From the NCBI RefSeq assembly GCF_040655075.1, contig NZ_JBFAJC010000027.1:1-64000 (forward strand): a DNA stretch of 64,000 bases, in the 5' to 3' direction. The position numbers and the translations under genes were made by a program. Source of the stretch: Actinoallomurus sp040655075 (GTDB taxonomy: Bacteria; Actinomycetota; Actinomycetes; Streptosporangiales; Streptosporangiaceae). This document shows positions 57,305-64,000 of this stretch, one piece after another (within the stretch, counting starts at the first letter, position 1; every line of letters begins with the position of its first letter). Under the pieces are notes generated by a model. It saw only the letters and a list, made by a program, of their open reading frames with translations, had not been told where the DNA came from and ran no database searches.

Positions 57305-59167
57305 CTAATCGGACTCCGGAGGCCCATCGAGCCCGAGCAGGGAACGGAGGTCCCGTGGCGTCACGGACAGGTCGTTGAGTTTCGTCATGGCGGCCCTGTT
57401 CACGACGAACCGCAGCGCAGAGTCCGTCACGGTGGCTTCGCCGTCGCCGGTCATGGCGCCGCGAAAGGCCTGAAGGCTCTCCTCGAGCCGGATCGTCACG
57501 GCTTCGCGGTCGCGACGACGCCGAGTGGCCATTCGGCGCACATCGAGCATGACCGAGCGGGCGAACGCCGCGCGCACCTCGGGGTCCTCCGCATCGGTCA
57601 CGCTCGCGGCCGCGTCGTCGGCCGGTTCGTCGTAGCAGGACTCGAGTTGCCGCAGCACGGTCGCGGCGACGCCCACCGAATGGTTCTTGATCGCGGCGAG
57701 GTTGAACGCGAACGCGCCCATTCGGCCGTACCGCACGATCTCGTCGCCCTCGCGGGGACCACCGACCACGGAGATGGGACCGGAACGGGCGCCGGTCGGT
57801 CCGAGGAGGTTGCCGCAGGCGTCCACCTCGACGCCGCGCCCGGTGCGCTGGTGCGGCACGGCGATCTTCTTCCGCAACAGGTTCGTCCAGAGCGCCGAAC
57901 CGACTCGCTCGTAGTTCGGCTCCCGCCCGAAGCCGGCGATCACGAGATCTGCTTCGATCGTCTGCGTCGACGCCGGCCCGGACACGGACAGCTTCAGAGT
58001 GCCGGCCTCGGTGCCGACGATCTCGTCGACCCTCCCGCTGGTGAGGATGATCTGCCCGCCGTCCGCCATCGCCGGGTGGACGAACTCGGTGATGTACGGC
58101 ATGGCGCCTACTCGCAGCGTGGCCAGCAGGCTCCCGTAGCCGTCGAGGAGCGCGCGGAGATCGGACGAGGGGACGCGTGCCAGGGCCTCGGGCAGGTGAG
58201 GCTCCCAGGACTTGGCGACTCGTTCGGTCACCACCGCGCGATCCACGGCGGGATGTTCCCGGGCGACGATGGCGCACGCCCGTTCCCATTCGTCCTTGAA
58301 GCGCTGAACGAGGTTCTCGCGGCCTTCGTAGCCGTCGGCGTGCAGCCGTGGAGCCGGCAGGCTGAGGACGTGGTGCCGGTGGTCCGGAGGATAGGTGCGG
58401 AGCGTCAGGCCGGAACGGGAGATCATGTGGAGCTTCCCGGTATGGCCACGCCGCAGGAGAAGCGAGGCCGAGTCGTACGCGCTCAGCAACGTGCCGATGA
58501 TGGCGACCACGGCATCCTTCCGGAGGCCGAGGAGTCGCTCGATTCCGGCTTCGGAGTAGGGGTGGCGCACGAACGCGGGGTGGTCGGTCACACCGGTCGC
58601 GAACGGAAGGTCCCGTTCCTCCAGGCCTGTCGCGATGACGACGTGGTCGGCCTCGAGAATCATCCGGCGTGGCCCGGTGTCGGTGTGCGGCAGGGAGTAG
58701 TTCTCGACGACGAGGTGCACGCGACCCGTGCCGACTCCGATGTCGACGACCTCGCCGTCGGCTTCGAGCAGGGTCACGCGGTGGGGCGCTTCGCGCGCGG
58801 CCTCGGCGAGGCGGGCGGCGAGGTAGTCGGCGTAGATCCGGCGGGGCGCCGGTCCGGACTCGGTGAACGTTAAGCCACTCCACTCCGGGGGCCAGCCGGC
58901 CCGATCGGCCTCATGGTTGGCCCAGTCCACGAAATCGTCGACGTCCTCCCGGAACATCGACATGCGGCCCGCCTGGATGTTGAAGACGTGATGCCAGTGG
59001 TTGCCGGCCCGGTGGTAGGCCACGCCGGCGCTCCGATGATCGGATCGCCGCTCGATCACCACCACCTGCAAAGGCTCCCGGGCGAACCGCAAGAGGCGGA
59101 TGGCGGTGGCGGTGCCGCCTAAGCCCGCTCCGACGATGACCACCCTGCGAGGCACTGAGAAGCCCAT
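57305..59167 (-). CDS. FAD/NAD(P)-binding protein (PF13454-like) with C-terminal extension
   Basis: A 620-residue protein. The FAD-binding Rossmann motif VVIVGAGLGGTATAIRLL lies at residues about 8-25; VIATGLEERDLP and AIIGTLLSAYDSASLLLRRG give the second nucleotide site; DLVIAGFGREPNYERV follows. The mid-part resembles FAD-NAD(P)-binding proteins of unknown substrate. The last 130 residues are a helical extension (AAIKNHSVGVAATVLRQLE and on) I do not recognise. It starts the two-gene module with the Enzyme I-like protein. Start ATG 59167 has GGGAG upstream. Confidence 0.85.
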   Translation of the reverse strand: MGFSVPRRVVIVGAGLGGTATAIRLLRFAREPLQVVVIERRSDHRSAGVAYHRAGNHWHHVFNIQAGRMSMFREDVDDFVDWANHEADRAGWPPEWSGLTFTESGPAPRRIYADYLAARLAEAAREAPHRVTLLEADGEVVDIGVGTGRVHLVVENYSLPHTDTGPRRMILEADHVVIATGLEERDLPFATGVTDHPAFVRHPYSEAGIERLLGLRKDAVVAIIGTLLSAYDSASLLLRRGHTGKLHMISRSGLTLRTYPPDHRHHVLSLPAPRLHADGYEGRENLVQRFKDEWERACAIVAREHPAVDRAVVTERVAKSWEPHLPEALARVPSSDLRALLDGYGSLLATLRVGAMPYITEFVHPAMADGGQIILTSGRVDEIVGTEAGTLKLSVSGPASTQTIEADLVIAGFGREPNYERVGSALWTNLLRKKIAVPHQRTGRGVEVDACGNLLGPTGARSGPISVVGGPREGDEIVRYGRMGAFAFNLAAIKNHSVGVAATVLRQLESCYDEPADDAAASVTDAEDPEVRAAFARSVMLDVRRMATRRRRDREAVTIRLEESLQAFRGAMTGDGEATVTDSALRFVVNRAAMTKLNDLSVTPRDLRSLLGLDGPPESD

Positions 59168-59340
59168 CGTGGCCACTCCCGTACGCGCCGATCGTTCGCG
59201 ACAAGGTCTACCGGCGGCCGAGCGTAGCGCCGATCACCATGCCGCTCAATGCACCGCTGCCACAGCGGCACCGGCACCCGGGTCGCTCGTGCCCGGAAAG
59301 CGTCCGCGATCCCCCTCGGAGTTAGAGAGAAGATAAGTTA

Positions 59341-59350
59341 CGATACATCT
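59341..59350 (+). promoter_or_regulatory. Shared 10-bp motif before DUF1707 gene
   Basis: CGATACATCT, identical to the motif at the DUF4097-padR promoter. It lies 20 bases before the DUF1707 start in a less GC-rich leader with AAGATAAGTTA upstream. Confidence 0.55.
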
Positions 59351-59369
59351 CGATTTGAAGGGGGTATCG

Positions 59370-59957
59370 ATGGAGCCGTACGACGGGGCGACGCCGGACC
59401 GGCCGAGCATGCGCGCCTCCGACCAGGAGCGCGACGAGACGGTCCAGCGGCTGCAGGTGGCCTTCGCCGAGGGACGCCTCACCGACGGGGAGTTCGACGA
59501 GCGCATGCGCGGGGCCCTGGCCGCCCGGACCCATGCCGAGCTCGCCACGCTGCTCGCCGACCTGCCGGCGGCCACCGCTCCCGTGGTGCAGCGGTCCTCG
59601 GCCCCGGTGGCCGGTCCCAAGCCCGGCCGCTACACGGTCGCCTACAAGAACGGCGTGCGTCACGCCGGGCGCTGGCGGGTACCCGGGAAGTTCCGGGCCC
59701 TCGTCTACAAGGGCAGCGGGGTGCTCGACCTGCGGGCCGCGGAGCTGACGGAGCCGGTCACCACCATCCTCGCCATCGCCTACAAGTCGGACATCCAGGT
59801 CATCGTGCCGCCCGGCATCCGCGTCGAGGTGAACGGTTTCGGTGTCACCCGGGACGAGGACTGGGTGGGTGACCTGGCGGCCGACGCCCCGATCGTGCAC
59901 ATTCGGGCGTTCGCCTATAAAGGCCTGGTCGAGACCCGCACCATGCCCAAACGCTGA
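59370..59957 (+). CDS. DUF1707 domain membrane-linked protein
   Basis: A 195-residue protein with the DUF1707 start MRASDQERDETVQRLQVAFAEGRL and FDERMRGALAARTHAEL. A repeated-strand domain follows (YTVAYKNGVRHAGRW, then ILAIAYKSDIQVIVPPG), like the DUF2154/LiaF C-terminal domain. No clear membrane helix is seen. Start ATG 59370 with GAAGGGGG upstream. Confidence 0.82.
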   Translation: MEPYDGATPDRPSMRASDQERDETVQRLQVAFAEGRLTDGEFDERMRGALAARTHAELATLLADLPAATAPVVQRSSAPVAGPKPGRYTVAYKNGVRHAGRWRVPGKFRALVYKGSGVLDLRAAELTEPVTTILAIAYKSDIQVIVPPGIRVEVNGFGVTRDEDWVGDLAADAPIVHIRAFAYKGLVETRTMPKR

Positions 59958-60134
59958 GGTCTTCTGCCCTTAGCACTGACCGCCGCTCCCAGGTGCTGAC
60001 CTCCGCGTTCCGGCGGAAGTGACAACTCCCACACAACCCGAACGAACCTCCGCGACCGGAAAGGCATCGTAAAGGTTGCCCGCATGAGGTAAAACAGGTG
60101 GGCTGTGCCATCTGTCAATGTTTGGGAGACCTGT

Positions 60135-60875
60135 ATGCGAAAAAGCCTGGGGAAGGCCGCCGTCATAGGGACGTTGTCGGCAATGGCCCTCGTCCCGGCT
60201 GTGGCCGCCCCCGCGTCGGCGTACGCCGTCGCCGCCACATCCCCCGTCTCGGCGCAGGCCAACCCGACGCTCCACTTCGGCGACAAGGGCCCTGCGGTGA
60301 CGCGTCTGCAGCAGCGCCTGGCCGCCCTCCACTACGACCCGGGGACGGTCGACGGCCAGTACGGCAGTCAGACCCGCTTCGCCGTCTGGGCGTTCCAGAA
60401 GGTCCAGGGAATGCACCCGACGCAGGCGGCGCCGGTCGGCACGAAGACCTGGGCCGCGCTGGCCAAGCCCCGGACTCCGAAATCCATCGTCAAGGGTGGC
60501 GCGGCGAACCGCGCCGAGGTCGACCTGACGCACCAGCTGCTCTTCATTTACAAGGGCGGCAGGCTGACCCTCATCAGCCACATCTCGAGCGGCCGGGCGT
60601 ACTACTACTACAAGGGCCAGAAGGTCAACGGGCGGACGCCGACCGGCAACTACAGCGTCTACCGGAAGGCCAAGGGCTGGGAGACCGGTCCGCTCGGCAA
60701 GCTGTACAAGGGCAACTACTTCCACGGCGGCTACGCCATCCACGGTGAGCCGGACGTGCCGCTGTACCCGGCCTCGCACGGTTGCGTGCGGACGCCGATG
60801 CACACCGCGGACATCGTCGCCAACCTGCTGCCGATCGGCACCAGGGTCTACCTCCGGGGCCACGCGCCGTCCTGA
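60135..60875 (+). CDS. L,D-transpeptidase with peptidoglycan-binding domain
   Basis: A 246-residue secreted enzyme. It has a signal peptide (about 1-33), a peptidoglycan-binding domain (about 45-105, GDKGPAVTRLQQRLAALHY) and a YkuD catalytic domain ending in YAIHGEPD and SHGCVRTP with the nucleophile Cys. It makes 3-3 crosslinks in the cell wall. Start ATG 60135 with GGGAGACCTGT upstream. Confidence 0.92.
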   Translation: MRKSLGKAAVIGTLSAMALVPAVAAPASAYAVAATSPVSAQANPTLHFGDKGPAVTRLQQRLAALHYDPGTVDGQYGSQTRFAVWAFQKVQGMHPTQAAPVGTKTWAALAKPRTPKSIVKGGAANRAEVDLTHQLLFIYKGGRLTLISHISSGRAYYYYKGQKVNGRTPTGNYSVYRKAKGWETGPLGKLYKGNYFHGGYAIHGEPDVPLYPASHGCVRTPMHTADIVANLLPIGTRVYLRGHAPS

Positions 60876-60884
60876 CCTCGATAA

Positions 60885-60918
60885 AACGGAGCCGTACGCG
60901 GACGCGTACGGCTCCGTT
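60885..60918. terminator. Bidirectional terminator
   Basis: Perfect 16-bp arms AACGGAGCCGTACGCG and CGCGTACGGCTCCGTT between the convergent L,D-transpeptidase and SCO5389-family genes. Confidence 0.88.
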
Positions 60919-60940
60919 CGCCGTTCCGGGGCTTTTTTCC

Positions 60941-61327
60941 TCAGCAGTCGACGAGCTCGGGACGCTGGTTGAGGATCTGCGCGCGCGGCGTGACGAACTC
61001 CCGGTAGGAATCGTCGGCACCCGGCCGGAACACCGCGACGCGGTGGCAGTTCTGGAATGCCAGGCGCACCCCGAAGTGCCGCTCCAGCGCTCCGCGCATC
61101 GCGTCACTGGCCAGCATGCGCAGCAGCTGACCGCGGGCGGTCTCGTCGGGCGGCGGCACCTCGTTGGCCGCGAAGTCGGCGCCGTCCGTCCGGAGCTCAT
61201 CGATCAGCCCGGCGACGACCTGCCAGGCGTACGGCAGGGACGTGCGGACGCAGTCGACGAAGGCCGCGTCGTCGACGTCGTCCCGGTGGGCGCGCTCGAT
61301 CAGCTCGGGGGATACGGTCAGGGACAT
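60941..61327 (-). CDS. SCO5389 family protein
   Basis: A 128-residue protein with the conserved stretches FVDCVRTSLPYAW and HFGVRLAFQNCHRVAVF, as in the actinomycete SCO5389 family. Length and start agree. Function unknown in the literature I recall. Confidence 0.85.
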   Translation of the reverse strand: MSLTVSPELIERAHRDDVDDAAFVDCVRTSLPYAWQVVAGLIDELRTDGADFAANEVPPPDETARGQLLRMLASDAMRGALERHFGVRLAFQNCHRVAVFRPGADDSYREFVTPRAQILNQRPELVDC

Positions 61328-61549
61328 GTCACCACCTCCGTCGGGACGGTAGGCGGGCCGTGCCGAAGGCGTCTATTGGCCTGATGGTGAGGACCGTCTC
61401 CGCGTTGCCGTCGACGGATGGGAATGGGCCGGTCACAGGCCGTTTCCGCGGTGAGATTCCATCCGGGATGCTCCGCTCCCGGGCCCCATTGCGGTCCGAA
61501 TAGCGGTTTGATAGGTCCTGCACGAACGGTCTTTTGACAAGAGGTGAGC

Positions 61550-64000
61550 GTGACCACTCCCGGAAGCGGAGCGCCCCCCGGGGAGCCTTTCGGCGGCAGT
61601 GCCGTCCGTCCGGACCCCAAGAATCCCCGGCCGGGCACCCCCCGGCGCTCCGGTCGCGACGAGCGTCGCCGGATCAGCGAGCGGCTCGCGGAGGCGGCGG
61701 AGGAGCCCGCGCCGGACGGCCGCCGCGTACCCGGCGTGCCGACCTCCTCGCCCTGGCAGCGTTCCAACGCAGTGTGGCACCGGGCCGGCATCGACTGGAG
61801 CCGAGGCGAGCCGCAGCGCCGCCCGTCCCCTCCCGCCAGCGTCCCCGTCGCGGCGAGCGCCGCGGCCTATCCGAGCGGCGCGCCGCCCGCGCCGCCCGCC
61901 TCGCCCGCACCCCCACCCGCGTCGCCCGCCCCGCCCGCACCGCCGGCCACGCCGCCCGCGGAGTCGCCGGCGGCGGACGCGGAGCCGTGGACGCCCCCGC
62001 AGCGGGCGCGCCGCCTCCCCTCCATTCCGGTCCGGCCCGTGGCGATCGCCGCCGCCGCGGTCGTCGTCCTCGGCGGCGGGGCGTACGCCCTGTTCGGAAC
62101 GGGCGGCGGCGACAAGCCGAAGAAGCCGGCGATCCCCGCCGCGGTGGCCGCGGACCGCGTGTTCACCCTGGATCCGGCGGCCAAGACCAGTGGCCGGGCG
62201 CACGCGCTCGCCGCCGTGGCCGCGGCCGGTGACACCGTCGTGGCCATCGGCTCCGAGCAGGGCGGCGTGTACTCCCGGGCGCAGTTCCTGACCTCGTCCG
62301 ACGGCGGCCGCACCTGGCGGGCCGCGCGCGTGCGCGGCGACGACGGCGGCGATCCGCCGGCGGGGGAGTACCCGCAGCTGGTCGCCGGCGGGGGCGGGGC
62401 GTGGGCGGCGCTCGGCGTGACGTCCTCGGGCGTCGTGTCGTGGACGAGCCGTGACGCCCGGTCGTGGAAGCGCACCGCGGTCGCCGGCGCGTTCGGCCCC
62501 GGTGACAAGATCGATCGCCTGGTCCGCACGCGTTCGGGATTCGTCGCGGCCGGCACGGCGGCGGTGAAGGGCGGCACGCAGCCCATCGTCTGGACCTCCC
62601 GTGACGGCCGCACGTGGTCACGTATCGGCCCCGAGCAGCTCAGCCCCCCGTCGGCGGGCACGCCGCTGCGGATCTACAGCGTCGCGGCGTACGGCGACAC
62701 GGTCGTCGCCGAGGGGACGCTGCGGACGACCACGACGGTCACGAAGACGGTCAAGAAGAAAAAGAAGACGGTTCAGCAGACGACGGACCGGGAGACCTTC
62801 TGGCGGTCGCCGGACTCCGGGCGCAGCTGGGCGCCGGTGACGATTCCGCAGGCCCAAGGGTCGTCAGGGAGCGTCGTGGCGCTGGCGGCGACGCGTTCCG
62901 GGCTGTTCGCCGCCCGTGAGGCGTCTCGGACCACGGGCTCGAAGAAGAACCGCAAGACGACCGCGTACGCGGTGATCTTCGGCTCCGCCGACGGGCAGAC
63001 CTGGGCGCCGGTCGGTCAGCTCGGCACGGACGGCTACTCCCACCTCGTCGCGCTGCGTGGCGCGGACGGGGGCCTGGCGGCGCTCGCCGCCGTGGGCGGC
63101 GGCCGGAACGCCGCGCTCAGCAGCGCGGACGGCAAGAGCTGGCGGCGCGCCGGCGACGTCCCGCCGGGCCGTGTCCTCACCGACGTGGCGCCGGCGACCG
63201 CCGGTCCGGTGGTCACCGGCCGGATCGGCACGGCCGACGCCTACCTCACGGTGGCGGGGGTCGGCGACGTGAACCTCACCGCGGTCCCGGACGCCGTGCA
63301 TCCGGAGCGTACGCTCTCCGGGCTGGTCGCGGACGCGGGCCGGGTCCTCGCGGTCGGCAGTTCCAACGGCGACGCCGCGCTGTGGACGTCGGCGGACGGC
63401 TCGGCGTGGACCCGGGCCACGCTCCCGGCCGGCGCGCCTCCCCGGCAGATCCTCGACGCCGTTCACGGGACCGCGGGCTGGCTCGCGGTCGGGCACGCAG
63501 GCGGCCGCCCGCTGGTCCTGATGTCGGCGGACGGCGGCTCCTGGCAGAACGTCCAGGGCGGCAAGGCGTTCGACACGGCCGGCCTCGCGCCGGTGGCCGC
63601 CGCCGCGAACGGCGGCGCGTACGTCGTCGTGGGCCGGTCCGGCGACGGAGCGGGCGCCTGGTTCTCCACGGACCTGAAGAACTGGGCGGGGGCCGGGAGC
63701 GCGGGCAAGGGCGACCTGCCCGGCACCGGTGACGCGCCCAGGTGGATGGGCGACGTGACGGCGGGGTCCACCGGGTTCGTCGCGGTCGGCGGTCAGACGA
63801 AGAACAAGACGGCGCAGCCGGCGGTGTGGACCTCACCGGACGGCAAGAAGTGGACGCTGTCCCCGGCCGCGCCGACGCTGCCGCAGGGCGCCGCCGCCGG
63901 TTCGCTGACGTCGGTCGTGGCGCGGAACGGCGTGCTGGTCGCCACCGGCGTGACCGGCGCCGCAGGCGTGACCGGCCCGCCGGCCGCGGACGCCCCCGGC
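61550..64000 (+). CDS. Membrane-anchored Asp-box beta-propeller protein, 3' end outside the window
   Basis: At least 817 residues, open to the window edge. A cytosolic Pro/Ala-rich N-terminus (about 1-160) is followed by one membrane helix (VAIAAAAVVVLGGGAYALF, about 165-183). An extracellular propeller follows with ten or more Asp-box motifs (SSDGGRTW, SRDGRTW, SPDSGRSW, SADGQTW, SADGKSW, SADGSAW, SADGGSW, SPDGKKW). Such propellers bind ligands or act as sialidase-fold sensors. Start GTG 61550 has AAGAGG 5 bases upstream. Confidence 0.82.
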   Translation, partial: MTTPGSGAPPGEPFGGSAVRPDPKNPRPGTPRRSGRDERRRISERLAEAAEEPAPDGRRVPGVPTSSPWQRSNAVWHRAGIDWSRGEPQRRPSPPASVPVAASAAAYPSGAPPAPPASPAPPPASPAPPAPPATPPAESPAADAEPWTPPQRARRLPSIPVRPVAIAAAAVVVLGGGAYALFGTGGGDKPKKPAIPAAVAADRVFTLDPAAKTSGRAHALAAVAAAGDTVVAIGSEQGGVYSRAQFLTSSDGGRTWRAARVRGDDGGDPPAGEYPQLVAGGGGAWAALGVTSSGVVSWTSRDARSWKRTAVAGAFGPGDKIDRLVRTRSGFVAAGTAAVKGGTQPIVWTSRDGRTWSRIGPEQLSPPSAGTPLRIYSVAAYGDTVVAEGTLRTTTTVTKTVKKKKKTVQQTTDRETFWRSPDSGRSWAPVTIPQAQGSSGSVVALAATRSGLFAAREASRTTGSKKNRKTTAYAVIFGSADGQTWAPVGQLGTDGYSHLVALRGADGGLAALAAVGGGRNAALSSADGKSWRRAGDVPPGRVLTDVAPATAGPVVTGRIGTADAYLTVAGVGDVNLTAVPDAVHPERTLSGLVADAGRVLAVGSSNGDAALWTSADGSAWTRATLPAGAPPRQILDAVHGTAGWLAVGHAGGRPLVLMSADGGSWQNVQGGKAFDTAGLAPVAAAANGGAYVVVGRSGDGAGAWFSTDLKNWAGAGSAGKGDLPGTGDAPRWMGDVTAGSTGFVAVGGQTKNKTAQPAVWTSPDGKKWTLSPAAPTLPQGAAAGSLTSVVARNGVLVATGVTGAAGVTGPPAADAPG

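Overview
The window is high-GC DNA with many GTG starts and strong codon bias. It encodes an actinomycete set: SigR/RsrA, a WhiB protein, PdtaS, a SigF-type sigma factor with its RsbW-like partner, nickel SOD with SodX, a fused 2-oxoglutarate decarboxylase/dehydrogenase (Kgd type), DUF397, DUF6104, an SCO5389-family protein and a remnant of a spore-associated protein. This fits a mycelial, probably sporulating actinobacterium (Streptosporangiales-like; genus not determined). The window starts in the last bases of a 5S rRNA, so it lies just downstream of an rRNA operon, and it ends inside a large membrane-anchored beta-propeller gene.

Layout. 0-9 kb: 5S tail and terminator, a lone DUF397 gene, a secreted GH43 protein, a LysE exporter, hisN, a HAD phosphatase, an XRE regulator divergent from an SDR, and the pair aroA-rsgA. 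9-20 kb: an ABC ATPase with damaged motifs, DoxX, SRAP and DksA-like genes, a methyltransferase, sigR-rsrA with a textbook SigR autoregulatory promoter, two tandem membrane HD-domain proteins behind a structured leader, a biotin carboxylase and separate biotin carrier, an Abi/HEPN gene beside a duplicated hairpin, and a GNAT. 20-31 kb: a solute:sodium symporter with DUF3311 partner, a response regulator-kinase-lipoprotein operon, a class A PBP-like protein with a changed transpeptidase active site, a tiny 9-codon ORF, a lipoprotein, a cysteine-less AhpD-like protein, DoxX and bioD. 31-43 kb: Uma2, GntR, bioF, pdtaS, whiB, a lipid-kinase homologue, sigF with its anti-sigma, a deletion scar holding two gene tails, sodN/sodX and a polar amino-acid ABC transporter with two binding proteins. 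43-55 kb: malic enzyme, an orphan antitoxin-like gene, a quinone-type reductase, DUF4097-padR, DUF6104, kgd, a serpin, DedA, a spore-protein remnant and an MFE-type SDR. 55-64 kb: a cupin, a two-gene module of a PTS-Enzyme-I-like protein with a large FAD/NAD(P) protein, DUF1707, an L,D-transpeptidase, an SCO5389-family protein and the propeller protein.

How the genes fit together. Much of the window is central metabolism (aroA, hisN, bioF, bioD, malic enzyme, kgd, biotin-dependent carboxylase parts) mixed with redox and envelope stress control (SigR/RsrA, WhiB, SigF, NiSOD, PadR-DUF4097, two-component system, PBP-like and L,D-transpeptidase). The unusual signals are the Enzyme-I-like/FAD module, a 10-bp motif shared by the DUF4097-padR and DUF1707 promoters, a short repeat inserted in frame in the SRAP gene and present again 40 kb away, decayed gene tails at deletion scars, and several proteins that keep a fold but have lost hallmark catalytic residues.
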